Assembly (NCBI RefSeq): GCF_021654575.1
Contig: NZ_AP024488.1
Location: forward strand, 3,619,501-3,683,500
Source of the DNA: Desulfoluna limicola
GTDB lineage: Bacteria; Desulfobacterota; Desulfobacteria; Desulfobacterales; Desulfolunaceae
Length of the DNA: 64,000 nt
Reading direction: 5' to 3'
Positions 1 through 8,403 of the stretch are shown here, in pieces. Position numbers and translations under genes: made by a program. The first letter of the stretch is position 1. Every line of letters begins with the position of its first letter. A model generated the notes under the pieces. The model did no database searches, was not told where the DNA came from, and was given only the letters and a program-made list of their open reading frames with translations.

Positions 1-106
1 CACCAATGGCTGAGTCGCGCCGCCCTCCCCCGATAAGGATATCTGGCAAAGCGCTCGTGGCAACGGTTCTTGGAGAGTTCCCAACACCCGACCAACGGAC
101 ACCCAC

Positions 107-529
107 ATGACAACTCGAATTACATACACTGATTGCATCGTATTTCTTCTGGCCAAAGCAAACCAGAAGGCCCAGAAGAACCTCAAAAAACGCATGAAAG
201 CCTTTGGACTCACCACGGTCCAGGGGCTTGTTCTCGGCGCCATCTACGAAGAGAACGGCATGACCGCCAGTGAAATAGGCAATCGTCTTGTCCTTGACAA
301 CGCAACCATTTCAGGTGTCCTCGACCGTTTGATGGATGGAGGCTGGATCGTTAAGAAAAGCGATGACAATGATCGCAGGGTCCAGAGAATTTTCCTCACC
401 GACCAGTCCAATACAAAACTCGTTGATGAGCTTTTTCAGGTCAGATCCGATGCCAACGAAGAGACCATGAACAACTTGAGCCTTGAAGAGCGGGTCCTGT
501 TGAAACGACTTCTCAGAGACCTCAAGTAA
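107..529 (+). CDS. MarR family transcriptional regulator
   Basis: A 140-aa protein of normal MarR length. A winged helix-turn-helix is visible: the segment beginning TASEIGNRLVLDNATISG (about residues 52-70) is the DNA-recognition region, and DNDRRVQRIFLT is the wing typical of MarR proteins. These act as cytoplasmic dimers, usually repressing a neighbouring gene until a small ligand binds. No adjacent co-directional target gene is present; the next gene is convergent. The SD before the ATG is weak. A strong intrinsic terminator follows at 587-625, so the gene is probably monocistronic. The ligand cannot be told from sequence. Confidence 0.9.
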   Translation: MTTRITYTDCIVFLLAKANQKAQKNLKKRMKAFGLTTVQGLVLGAIYEENGMTASEIGNRLVLDNATISGVLDRLMDGGWIVKKSDDNDRRVQRIFLTDQSNTKLVDELFQVRSDANEETMNNLSLEERVLLKRLLRDLK

Positions 530-586
530 TTTACTTTGCACACATCATATTTCTCAACAATATGATCCCTGTGAAGCCCCTATGAC

Positions 587-625
587 AAAATACCCTGAGC
601 CGCTTGCGACCCAGGGTATTTTTGT
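587..625 (+). terminator. Intrinsic terminator after the marR-type gene
   Basis: An 11-bp perfect stem (587-597 with 612-622) encloses a 14-base loop and ends in a T-rich tract (TATTTTTG). It lies 58 bases after the MarR stop codon. Confidence 0.85.
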
Positions 626-675
626 TTGCACACGTCATTTTTTCGTGCTTCAGAGTAACCATTCAGCTCCCCGTT

Positions 676-745
676 GCCTCCGTCGCCCCTGCCGGGGCCA
701 AATTCTTGCCCGACCGAAGTGCTGGGTTTAACAACCAGGTTTTAA
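676..745 (+). repeat. Type B intergenic repeat, degenerate
   Basis: Starts at GCCTCC and carries the GCCGGGGCCAAA and CAGGTTTTAA blocks of family B, but the AAACTTTT/AAAAGTTT palindrome is lost. It pairs head-out with the type A copy at 771-870. The outer ATTCAGCT motif lies just upstream at 661-668. Confidence 0.6.
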
Positions 746-770
746 TAATGGTCCTTGGTCGTGTTCGAAT

Positions 771-870
771 TAAAGGCGGATATGATTTGCCCCGAGGAAC
801 GAGGGGGCAAAGAGCGTCCGTAACCTGCTATCAAGGTGGCACACCTTACCGCCGGAGGCTTCTTTTCAAC
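771..870 (-). repeat. Type A structured intergenic repeat
   Basis: Read on the minus strand: GCCTCCGGCGG-like start at 868, hairpin AAGGTG/CACCTT, then an arm with the conserved loop TCGTTCCTC on a CCCC/GGGG stem. The outer arm stem is only partly paired here. Confidence 0.7.
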
Positions 871-1006
871 AATCATGTCGAGCTGAATAGATACGCTTCA
901 GGTAAGAAAAGGGCCCCCACCCACAAGGCCCCTTGAAGATCAGAACGCTACCCAACACCTGCCGGTGTTACGTGGTCCCCGCAGCCTGAGCAGACGACAA
1001 AAACCA

Positions 1007-1351
1007 TCAGGGTTTTACGTAAGCATACCCGTCCCGCTGCAATTCCACCAGCTTGAGAATCCCGGCCCGTGTCACTTTAAAAGCGGAATGCAACTCATTT
1101 TGCTCAATGTTGAATTGCGTTAACGAGTTGTTGCAGACAAAAAAATCCACGCCCTCGGCCGCCAGTGAAGCCACCATCTCCGAGAGCCCCATATCCATAC
1201 CCGCCGTCACCTGCTGAGCCGCCGGCCCGTTCACCACAATCGCCGCTCCAATGGGACGACCCTCCATCGCGGCCAAAAGGTTGGTCATGTTGTTGAGGGT
1301 AAGGCGCAGGCGCCTCTCCTTGTCGGAATCAATATGCAGTACGACTTTCAT
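1007..1351 (-). CDS. DsrE/DsrF-like family small protein
   Basis: A 114-aa cytoplasmic protein with the short alternating beta/alpha layout of DsrE-like proteins: the N-terminal strand MKVVLHIDSD, the central strand GAAIVVNGPAAQ, and the strand GVDFFVCNNSL, which carries the single cysteine at the position where DsrE proteins often have one. Family members take part in sulfur relay or are of unknown role. A strong SD (AAGGAG, 5-6 bases before ATG) fixes the start. No other sulfur-relay genes (dsrF, dsrH, tusA) are adjacent, so a specific role in sulfur transfer is only inference. Confidence 0.75.
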   Translation of the reverse strand: MKVVLHIDSDKERRLRLTLNNMTNLLAAMEGRPIGAAIVVNGPAAQQVTAGMDMGLSEMVASLAAEGVDFFVCNNSLTQFNIEQNELHSAFKVTRAGILKLVELQRDGYAYVKP

Positions 1352-1517
1352 AAGAACTCCTTTTCATTAAGATCCCGGGTTATTGGTGCTCTCTTCTGAA
1401 TTGTATGGGGATAATGTTGTGATCTGAAACTTGATTACAAGTTTACCATAAAGGAGAAGAGGGATCTCGAATTTTTAATGAAAGACAAACCGTTACCATT
1501 CAGCTCAATAATGTATT

Positions 1518-1615
1518 GCCTCCGGCGGCCCTGCCGGGGGCCAAACTTTTGAAAAGTTTGACAAACAGGTTTTAAGTGCAATTTCGAGCCATATGAATGC
1601 GTTGGTATGCCAACG
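1518..1615 (+). repeat. Type B intergenic repeat, full length
   Basis: Carries GCCTCCGGCGGCCCTGCCGG, the perfect palindrome AAACTTTT-g-AAAAGTTT, CAAACAGGTTTTAA, and the distal block GAATGCGTTGG. The outer motif ATTCAGCTCAA precedes it at about 1498. Confidence 0.8.
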
Positions 1616-1660
1616 GATCCGGATTTAACGGGTATGCCCCTCCTGTTGTGGCTCAGCCTC

Positions 1661-2356
1661 TTACCAGTAAAGCCAATCACTCGTGTGGATTTTGCTGGGG
1701 CTCCCCGACCCGGGGTCGAAAACCACCAACTTGTAACGTACCTGGTTGCCCTTGGACCGCACCTGCCTGTCAGCAAAAACAAGCCGGGTCGTCTCTGTGA
1801 GTCGAGCCTTACCGGGGACCTGAGCATAAATCCCCCCCACCTCAAAACGAACAAGGTAAAGGGGGGCATCATCCACCCGACTCATGGGCACCCCATGGTC
1901 CGTCATCACCGTACACACGGGTATATCGGTAAAGAGCCCCAACGGCAGATACTCCTCACCCGCCACCTGCCTGTAAAGCATGAACCTGCCGTAACGACCG
2001 ATGATAGACAACTCCACAGAAAGATCGCAGCAAAGAAGGGAGGGGCCAAAGCACTCGCCGGAGGGGCCGCACCCCTGTACAGCCCGGGGATGCCCATCAT
2101 TGAGGGGGTCACAAGAAAGCCCTTTCGGAAGGCAGGAGCGTTCCCAAAAGCCCAGAACCTCTTCAAGGTCATCGGAAAGGACCACCGTAGCTGTCTCTTC
2201 AGCCCGAAGCAGGCACACCTCAAGGGGTTCCCCGGCTTTGGGGAAGGAGGTCGCATTCAGAATCATGCCACCTTGGTCATCGCCCGACACGGCGAACACC
2301 GGGACAATCAGGAGCTTTACAAACACCAAAACAAGCCAGATCAGGATTCTGTGCAT
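1661..2356 (-). CDS. Exported protein of unknown function
   Basis: A 231-aa product from the ATG at 2356, preceded by a GGGAGG about 11 bases upstream; a longer in-frame start would add 25 residues without an SD. The N-terminus (MHRILIWLVLVFVKLLIVPVFA) is a clear signal peptide with a likely cleavage after VFA. The mature protein has several cysteines in CGPSGEC and LLCCDLS that could form disulfides, plus a predicted beta-rich body. No family was recognised. It lies between repeat copies and has no operon partner. Confidence 0.6.
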   Translation of the reverse strand: MHRILIWLVLVFVKLLIVPVFAVSGDDQGGMILNATSFPKAGEPLEVCLLRAEETATVVLSDDLEEVLGFWERSCLPKGLSCDPLNDGHPRAVQGCGPSGECFGPSLLCCDLSVELSIIGRYGRFMLYRQVAGEEYLPLGLFTDIPVCTVMTDHGVPMSRVDDAPLYLVRFEVGGIYAQVPGKARLTETTRLVFADRQVRSKGNQVRYKLVVFDPGSGSPSKIHTSDWLYW

Positions 2357-2533
2357 GGCGCACCACGCCTCCCGTTTTGACAAACCTCTGTTAATGATGC
2401 ACAATCTCATGCTGCTGGAGCGATATTTCACCCTACAGTCATTGGCAAAACAATGTCAACGGTAACTCGAATGAGCAATACCCACAAAAATGCCGCAGCG
2501 ATTTGACCTGAGGAGCAAAGATTAAAGCACTGT

Positions 2534-2594
2534 GGCAACCAGTTTTCAAGGCAGGTTGCCCAATATGGCTTCGCCACCCTTGCCGCTGGAGGCA
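2534..2594 (-). repeat. Type C repeat, degenerate
   Basis: On the minus strand it reads GCCTCCAGCGGC, a GGGTGG/CCACCC-like hairpin, then GGTTGCC pairing loosely across a short arm. It is a worn member of the A/C family. Confidence 0.45.
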
Positions 2595-2625
2595 TCGCTT
2601 TTTGGTCACCATTCAACTCAATATT

Positions 2626-2683
2626 GCCTCCGGCGGCCCTGCCGGGGCCAAACGTTTGAAACGTTTGACAAGCAGGCCTTAAA
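2626..2683 (+). repeat. Type B intergenic repeat with compensatory palindrome change
   Basis: Same layout as the copy at 1518, but the palindrome is AAACGTTT-g-AAACGTTT instead of AAACTTTT-g-AAAAGTTT. Both sides changed together, so pairing is kept. The outer motif ATTCAACTCAA precedes it. Confidence 0.8.
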
Positions 2684-2820
2684 GGATAATCGCCTGCTCT
2701 ACCGATGCTGTGAACCATTATGCTTATCGATTAACGAGTATGCCGCTTTTTGTATGTTTTTTTTACCAGGCCGTCACCTGTCATATCAAGGCAGGCGCAA
2801 ATACCTGCAAAGGAGAGCCC

Positions 2821-3969
2821 ATGAACGCCGGCGCACTTTCCGGAATCACAGTCCTCGACCTGTCCCGTCTTCTTCCCGGCCCCTGGTGCACCATGATGCT
2901 TGCTGATCATGGGGCTCGGGTCATCGCCGTGGAGGACCCCCGCTACGAAATTGAAGGGGCCTTTCCCGATATCGTCAACCGCAACAAGGAGCACATCAGC
3001 CTCAACCTGAAAAGCGAAGAAGGGCGCGACATCTTCATGACCCTCGCAACACAGGCCGACGTGGTGGTGGAGGGCTTCCGCCCCGGCGTCACCGACCGGC
3101 TCGGCGTGGGCTACGAGCAGGTGAAAGCCGTGAAACCGGATATCGTCTACTGCTCCATCAGCGGTTACGGCCAGACCGGTCCCAACCGAGACACCCCGGG
3201 ACACGACGTGAACTACCTGAGCACGGCTGGGGCCCTGTCCCTCATCGGCACCCAGGAGGGCCCCCCGTCCATTCCCGGGTTTCAACTGGCGGACATCGCA
3301 GGGGGCAGCCAAAACGCCGTCTCCGGCATTCTCCTGGCCCTTTTCCACCGGGAACGCACCGGCCACGGCCAGCACGTCGACATCTCCATCACCGACGGAA
3401 CCCTCGCCCTCATGCACCTGGTGCTGAACCTGAGCCAGGAGACCGGCCAGGCGGCGAAGCGCGCCGACGGCCTGCTCTCTCACCGCTACGCCTTCTACAA
3501 CACGTATGAGACAAAGGACGGAAAGTATCTCGCCCTCGGCGCCCTGGAGCCCAAGTTCTGGATCGCCTTCTGCCGCCTTACCGGTCTTACCCGCTACGAA
3601 TCCCTCCAGTTCGACGACGAAAAGCGCGAAGAGATCATCGCCGCAGTAAGCGGCCTCTTCAAGGGCAAAACCCTTGCAGAATGGGTGGAAGCCCTCGGTG
3701 ATAAGGACATCTGCTGGACCCCGGTAAAAAGTCTGAGCGAGGCCATGGATAGTGAGCTCTTTAAATCAAGGAAAATGGTGGTGGAGAGCCAAAACCGACA
3801 CGGAAACCCGATACAAACCATCGGCGTGCCCGTCAAGTTGAGCGAAACCCCGGGAAGTGTCCGAACGGCTCCCTTCACCTTCGGAAAGGACACGGTGCGT
3901 ATCCTGACGGAGTTGGGACTGTCGGAGACGAATATCAACGCATTAAAAGAGAAAAAGGTCATTCGATGA
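2821..3969 (+). CDS. CaiB/BaiF-type CoA transferase, alpha-methylacyl-CoA racemase-like
   Basis: A 382-aa class III CoA-transferase. The start at 2821 has a good SD (AAAGGAGA); the longer in-frame start at 2710 lies in repeat-derived DNA. The motif LLPGPWCTMMLADHGA near the N-terminus and GHDVNYL at about 127-133 are typical of the racemase branch. His128 and Asp158 match the positions of the His/Asp acid-base pair of mycobacterial alpha-methylacyl-CoA racemase. The expected reaction is epimerisation of 2-methyl-branched acyl-CoA thioesters in branched-chain fatty acid breakdown; CoA transfer between acids is the alternative. It is translationally coupled to a small unknown gene by an ATGA overlap. 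Confidence 0.85.
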   Translation: MNAGALSGITVLDLSRLLPGPWCTMMLADHGARVIAVEDPRYEIEGAFPDIVNRNKEHISLNLKSEEGRDIFMTLATQADVVVEGFRPGVTDRLGVGYEQVKAVKPDIVYCSISGYGQTGPNRDTPGHDVNYLSTAGALSLIGTQEGPPSIPGFQLADIAGGSQNAVSGILLALFHRERTGHGQHVDISITDGTLALMHLVLNLSQETGQAAKRADGLLSHRYAFYNTYETKDGKYLALGALEPKFWIAFCRLTGLTRYESLQFDDEKREEIIAAVSGLFKGKTLAEWVEALGDKDICWTPVKSLSEAMDSELFKSRKMVVESQNRHGNPIQTIGVPVKLSETPGSVRTAPFTFGKDTVRILTELGLSETNINALKEKKVIR

Positions 3970-4370
3970 TTGATGGCATCCTTCTTAACGGACCGAAGAA
4001 AACGCGTCGTGAAGTCAGGTCTCCATCGGCAGTCACCTTGCAACGTGTTGCGGATCAACTGGATGATCAGTTCACCGTGCATAACGCAAGCTCAAGGGAA
4101 ACCATCCGCCCTCTTCTGCAGAACAAAATCTCATTCCAAAGGCCTGTGTACTACCGGAACAAGACGTGGCTTGGAATGCTATGGAATGCCCTGACAAGGG
4201 AAACACCCGGGTACATAAAGGTCCAAGGCATCGTCATGCTCTCCATTCTTCAGCTACTGGGCGAAACAGCAGCCATTGAGATCGCCCCCGAAGCCTCCTA
4301 TCTGCTTCCCTTCACCGAAGCAAAACACATTGTCCGGCGGCTGAATCATCAGGAGACAACCAAACCGTAA
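3966..4370 (+). CDS. Small hypothetical protein coupled to the racemase-like gene
   Basis: A 134-aa ORF whose ATG overlaps the upstream stop codon (ATGA), which suggests translational coupling. The N-terminal half is basic, and the C-terminal half has a hydrophobic stretch around GIVMLSILQLLGE followed by a short acidic/basic tail. No family was recognised. The evidence that it is expressed is its position alone; composition is close to non-coding repeat-flanking DNA. Confidence 0.4.
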   Translation: MIDGILLNGPKKTRREVRSPSAVTLQRVADQLDDQFTVHNASSRETIRPLLQNKISFQRPVYYRNKTWLGMLWNALTRETPGYIKVQGIVMLSILQLLGETAAIEIAPEASYLLPFTEAKHIVRRLNHQETTKP

Positions 4371-4421
4371 CAGGAACTATTCAGCTATACACGTCTATGG
4401 TTAAAGTACATGGAAAAACAA

Positions 4422-4506
4422 GCCTCCGGCGGCAAGGTGTGCCACCTTGAAAGCTGGTTGCGAACACTCCCGCCCCTCGTTCCTCGGGCCGTGAGCATTC
4501 GCTTAG
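4422..4506 (+). repeat. Type A structured intergenic repeat
   Basis: GCCTCCGGCGG, hairpin AAGGTG-TGC-CACCTT, then an arm with the conserved loop TCGTTCCTC on a CCC/GGG stem. The outer stem GCGAA/TTCGC is partly mismatched. It faces the reverse type B copy at 4527-4583. Confidence 0.85.
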
Positions 4507-4526
4507 ATTTCCGTAAGAAAACAGCC

Positions 4527-4583
4527 AAGGCCTGTTTGTCAAACCTTTCAAAAGTTTGGCCACCGGCAGGTCCGCCGGAGGCC
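4527..4583 (-). repeat. Type B intergenic repeat
   Basis: On the minus strand: GCCTCCGGCGGACCTGCCGG, AAACTTTTGAAAGGTTT, CAAACAGGCC. It forms an outward-facing inverted pair with the type A copy at 4422. Confidence 0.8.
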
Positions 4584-5034
4584 TTTTCAGGACTGATCGG
4601 CCACCCTTGATATTGACAAAACAACGCCGACAAGATAGTTGGAATGAGAAGCATTATGTTCATAAAGGTGCCCGCACCGAAGGGAGTTTTTTTGTTCAGG
4701 AAATACATGGAGCTTGTGTCCCCCGTTGCCGACCGGTAACGGATGGAACCAGCACGCTTCGATAAGCCCGGCATAGGCCGAGCTCGCATCATCGATACAG
4801 AAGTGGCATACCCCACGACGTGACAGGCACGTCCCGTGCCCTGAGTCCCTGCCCCTTCCCCCGTCCCCGTTTCTATCCCACGCCACAGGTGTACCTGCCG
4901 ATCGGCAACGATACCCAAACCTCGACAACCAAAGCAACACGCCACTATTTCGGGCAATTGCCCTGCATTGTCAGGCACATCGCCCACAACGCCTGCTTTT
5001 TTTAAGCAGCAGAGGACATCCATTGGGGATCACC
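4584..5034. other. Intergenic stretch with no supported gene
   Basis: 450 bases between a repeat pair and rsgA. ORFs on both strands exist but lack SD sequences, family motifs or coding-like composition. It presumably carries the rsgA promoter. Confidence 0.5.
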
Positions 5035-6195
5035 ATGCAAAATATCACGATAAAACCGAACACAACCCAACCTTCAAACACCTCTGAAACGGGGAAAATG
5101 AGCACTCAAAACCATGCCCATGGCCTTATAGCGCTGGGATGGGACCCTGCCCATTCACCATCTCCGGACCGGGATCCCGACGGTGGGAAAATCGTCGCCC
5201 GCGTCACGGGCGTCCGAAAAAACAGGTTTCTCGTACATGACGGGCAGCACGAACAGCTTGTCACGGCAAGGGGGAAACTCTACCAGGCTGGAAACAAGGA
5301 CCTCTTCCCCGCCACCGGGGACTGGGTTCTGATGAACGAAGGCCAGATCGCCTCGGTTCTTCCCCGGAAAAACGCCCTCTCCAGAGGGGCCTCCGGCCAG
5401 CAGGGCAAAAAAGAGAGCGGCGCGGTAAAAAACCAGGTAATCGCCACCAACCTTGACCGGGTCTTCATCGTCTGCGGACTGGACAGGGATTTCAGCCCGC
5501 GCCGCATCGAGCGGTACCTCACCCTGGTCTACAATTGCGGGTGCACCCCCGTGGTACTCCTGACCAAAGCGGACCTCCACGCCGATCCGACGTCTTTCGT
5601 GCATGAAACCGACTCCGTCGCCTTTGGCGTCCCCGTTCATGCCATCTCGGCAATAAACAAAGAGGGCATGGCTCCCCTTGCCCCCTACCTTGAGCCCGGG
5701 TCCACCGTGGCACTGATAGGGTCCTCCGGGGCCGGCAAATCAACCCTGGTCAATGCCCTTGCCGGCAAAGAGATCCAGGCCACCAAAGAGGTAAGCCACG
5801 CCGTGGGAAAAGGGGTCCACACCACCACAACCCGGGACCTCATTCGCCTTCCGGGCGGGGCTCTCCTCATCGACAACCCCGGTATCCGGGAGATCGCCTT
5901 CTGGGACACGGACGACAACGCCCAAAGTACGTTCCCGGAGATCGAAGCCCTTTCGGAGATGTGCCGCTTCAGCGACTGCACCCACACCAATGAGCCGGGA
6001 TGCAGGGTCCTTGAGGCCTGCGAAAGCGGTGACGTAAGACGGGAAAGACTCGCCAGCTACACCAAGCAGAAGCGGGAACTCGACTACCTGGCCCTGCGGG
6101 AAACCAAGAGTGCCGATCGCCTGGAAAAAGAACGCTGGAAATGGGTAAGCCTGGAGATGAAACAGATGAAGAAGAGCGGAAAAATGCAAAAATAA
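5035..6195 (+). CDS. rsgA: Ribosome small-subunit-dependent GTPase A
   Basis: A 386-aa circularly permuted GTPase that assists late 30S subunit maturation. The order of G motifs is permuted: TKAD (G4) at about 177-180 precedes the P-loop GSSGAGKST at 229-237, and DNPG (G3) is at 280-283. An N-terminal OB-fold covers about 45-125. A C-terminal zinc knuckle has Cys310, Cys315, His317 and Cys323. Three starts are possible: TTG at 5023, ATG at 5035, and ATG at 5098 (GGGGAAAATG). The last would give a length and N-terminus (…LGWDP) closer to most homologues, so the first 21 residues are uncertain. A type A repeat begins 11 bases after the stop. Confidence 0.93.
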   Translation: MQNITIKPNTTQPSNTSETGKMSTQNHAHGLIALGWDPAHSPSPDRDPDGGKIVARVTGVRKNRFLVHDGQHEQLVTARGKLYQAGNKDLFPATGDWVLMNEGQIASVLPRKNALSRGASGQQGKKESGAVKNQVIATNLDRVFIVCGLDRDFSPRRIERYLTLVYNCGCTPVVLLTKADLHADPTSFVHETDSVAFGVPVHAISAINKEGMAPLAPYLEPGSTVALIGSSGAGKSTLVNALAGKEIQATKEVSHAVGKGVHTTTTRDLIRLPGGALLIDNPGIREIAFWDTDDNAQSTFPEIEALSEMCRFSDCTHTNEPGCRVLEACESGDVRRERLASYTKQKRELDYLALRETKSADRLEKERWKWVSLEMKQMKKSGKMQK

Positions 6196-6205
6196 AGCGA
6201 GAGGT

Positions 6206-6290
6206 GCCCTCCGGCGGCAAGGTGGGCCACCTTGAAAGCGGGTTGCCGCTGCGTTTTAACCCTCGTTCCTCGGGTCAAATCACAGCGGCA
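6206..6290 (+). repeat. Type A structured repeat with covarying outer stem
   Basis: Hairpin AAGGTG-GGC-CACCTT and loop TCGTTCCTC on a CCC/GGG stem. The outer arm stem is GCCGCTG/CAGCGGC instead of the usual GCGAATG/CATTCGC, with both sides changed together. Confidence 0.88.
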
Positions 6291-6463
6291 TTTTACTTAT
6301 AAGCCTTGTACATCATGGCCTCCATGCATTCAAGCTTCATGGGCAACCAAAACCGGTATGCCTGCGCCGACACAGAGACCACGTAAAAGTTCAACTAATG
6401 GTTTTAAGCGAAGCCCCGATAACGCATGCGCTTGCCACGCAGCCTGCATCCCCTTGCACGACA

Positions 6464-6554
6464 AGCGAATGCAGACGCGAAAACTATTGCATACCAACAC
6501 CCGATTCGCATTGGCCACCAGGTTTCCAGGTGCCTCCACCTGGCCGCCGGAGGC
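6464..6554 (-). repeat. Type C structured repeat
   Basis: On the minus strand: GCCTCCGGCGG, hairpin CCAGGTG-GAGG-CACCTGG, GAAACC, then an arm with an imperfect GCGAAT/ATTCGC stem and an unconserved loop of about 40 bases. It faces the copy at 6206. Confidence 0.75.
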
Positions 6555-6584
6555 ACTTTTCAGCTATTCACCACTCACCATTCA

Positions 6585-7727
6585 CTATTCACGCTCTTTA
6601 AAATAAGCTTCCAGCCTGTCCATGGCCCGTTCGATGTTCTCAAGGGAGTTGGCGTAAGAGAAACGCAGGTAGCCTTCGGCATTTTCACCGAAGTCCACGC
6701 CCGGGGTCACGCCCACGTGGGCTTTTTCAAGGATATCAAAGGCGAGCTTGTAGGAGTCCATGGAGATGTGCTTGACGTTGGCAAAGACATAGAACGCCCC
6801 GGTGGGCTCCACGGTGATGCCGAGGCCCATGGCCTTGAGGCGGCCGATCATGTACTTTCGCCTCTCGTTGTAGATCTCTTTCATGCGAAGGGTGTCTGCC
6901 TTGGCCTCTTTGAGGGCAGCAATGCCCGACATCTGGGCCGATGCGTTCACCGAGATAAAGAAGTTCTGCTGAATCTTCTGCAAGGGGCGCATGTATTCCT
7001 CAGGTGCGATGACATAGCCCAGGCGCATGCCGGTCATGGCGTAGAGTTTGGAAAAGCCGTTGAGAATAAAGGCGTCGTCGGTGAACTCCAGCATGGTGTG
7101 CTCTTCCCCTTCGTAGACCAACCCGTGATAGATCTCGTCGGAGACAATGGCGGGACCGAGCTTTGCGATGCGCTCCATGCGATCCGTGGAGAGGAGGTTG
7201 CCCGTGGGATTGGACGGAGAGTTCAGAAAAATGGCCTTCGTACGATCCGTCATGCGTTTTTCAATTTCCGCCACACGGTACTGAAAGCCGTCTTCTTCGG
7301 TGACCGGCACCTTTACAGGCACGCCCCCCACAAACTTGATGAAGTTGGGGTAGCAGGCATAACCGGGGTCGGAGATAATCACCTCGTCCCCTGCCTCCAG
7401 CATCGTTGAAAAGACAGAAAAAATAGCCGGCGAAGTCCCCTGGGTCACCATCACCCTGTGGGGAGACACATTCACCCCATAGGTTTCGTCGTAATACTCG
7501 GCAATCGCCTCCCGAAGCTCCATGAGCCCCAGGCTGTGGGTGTAATGGGTGTGGCCGTCGTTGATCGCCTTGCAAGCCGCCGCCTTGACACAGTCCGGGG
7601 TGTCAAAATCGGGTTCACCCACCTCCAGGTGGATGATGTCAATGCCATCACGTTCCATCACATTGGCCCGTTCCAACACATCCATCACGATAAACGAGGT
7701 CATCTCTTCGGCTCTTCTGGCTACCAT
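6585..7727 (-). CDS. PLP-dependent class I/II aminotransferase
   Basis: A 380-aa cytoplasmic fold-type I aminotransferase. The N-terminal segment IIHLEVGEPDFDTP is the substrate-binding signature of the aspartate-aminotransferase superfamily. SPSNPTG and the lysine in GFSKLYAMTGMRLGY mark the PLP pocket, with the Schiff-base Lys in GFSK. The protein resembles Asp/aromatic/alanine-type transaminases, but the substrate cannot be fixed from sequence. Start: ATG at 7727 with GGAGG 4 bases upstream; a GTG at 7730 is also possible. It is a single gene: its downstream end abuts a type C repeat and the next upstream genes run the other way. Confidence 0.9.
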   Translation of the reverse strand: MVARRAEEMTSFIVMDVLERANVMERDGIDIIHLEVGEPDFDTPDCVKAAACKAINDGHTHYTHSLGLMELREAIAEYYDETYGVNVSPHRVMVTQGTSPAIFSVFSTMLEAGDEVIISDPGYACYPNFIKFVGGVPVKVPVTEEDGFQYRVAEIEKRMTDRTKAIFLNSPSNPTGNLLSTDRMERIAKLGPAIVSDEIYHGLVYEGEEHTMLEFTDDAFILNGFSKLYAMTGMRLGYVIAPEEYMRPLQKIQQNFFISVNASAQMSGIAALKEAKADTLRMKEIYNERRKYMIGRLKAMGLGITVEPTGAFYVFANVKHISMDSYKLAFDILEKAHVGVTPGVDFGENAEGYLRFSYANSLENIERAMDRLEAYFKERE

Positions 7728-7913
7728 CACTCCTCCTGCTCCACTGGCGTCATATCATTTAAAGGGCACTCACCCCCTATTCCCTGCTAAATCGTGCCCC
7801 TTGTTACCACATTTTGCCCCCCGCTTCTATACTATCGCAACGCAGGCATGCTTCATGCGCCACAAAGAGAGTAAGAGCGTGCCCTCTATGGGCAAAGTGC
7901 GTGATAAAAGAAT

Positions 7914-7953
7914 GCCTCCGGCGGCAAGGTGTGCCACCTTGAAAGCTGGCTCG
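7914..7953 (+). repeat. Type A repeat, truncated
   Basis: Only the first half is present: GCCTCCGGCGG, hairpin AAGGTG-TGC-CACCTT and GAAAGCTGG. It pairs head-out with the copy at 8221-8297. A further fragment (GGCAAGGCG-TGC-CACCTTGAGAGC) lies at 8072-8101. Confidence 0.75.
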
Positions 7954-8220
7954 TAGAGGTTGCTTAACCTCCTTCCTGTAGTCCGAAGGGCGCTTCATGC
8001 TCTTCATGGTTTTTCATAACCATTGAATCATGACGCCTACTGAATTCGGCATGACGTTGGCCGGAATAACTCCGCGGCAAGGCGTGCCACCTTGAGAGCT
8101 CACCACGTCTACGCTTTGATTATCGTGTAAACCTGAGGAGGAAGACGAAATCGAGGAGATGTCGTTACGCGAAAAATGAAACAGTCCTCTTCTCAAGAAC
8201 GGCTGCAATACCTCTCCCTC

Positions 8221-8297
8221 CGCGCGAATGCCCTGAAAGTGATTGCAACACGACGACCTTCACGCATTCGCTATAGGGTTTCAAGGTGCCCCCACCT
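8221..8297 (-). repeat. Type C structured repeat, lacking the GCCTCC end
   Basis: Hairpin CAAGGTG-GGGG-CACCTTG, GAAACC, and an outer stem GCGAATGC/GCATTCGC around an unconserved loop. The 5' end with CCGGCGG is missing here. Confidence 0.7.
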
Positions 8298-8403
8298 TGT
8301 CTTTCTCCTTCCCCGGCTGCTTTTTCATACGCCCTGTGGTATACAGGGAGTCTTTACGAGGCAGTTGCGATGGGTGGAGTTTTACTGAAAGATAAGAGGT
8401 ATC

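Noticed and set aside
1604..1740. tRNA-like stretch near GGATCCGG…GGTCGAAAACC
   Set aside because: No cloverleaf could be drawn, and it lies mostly inside the exported-protein gene.
4385..5023. 212-codon minus-strand ORF
   Set aside because: It reads through type A and B repeats, has no SD and no recognisable motif; the repeats are simply open in this frame.
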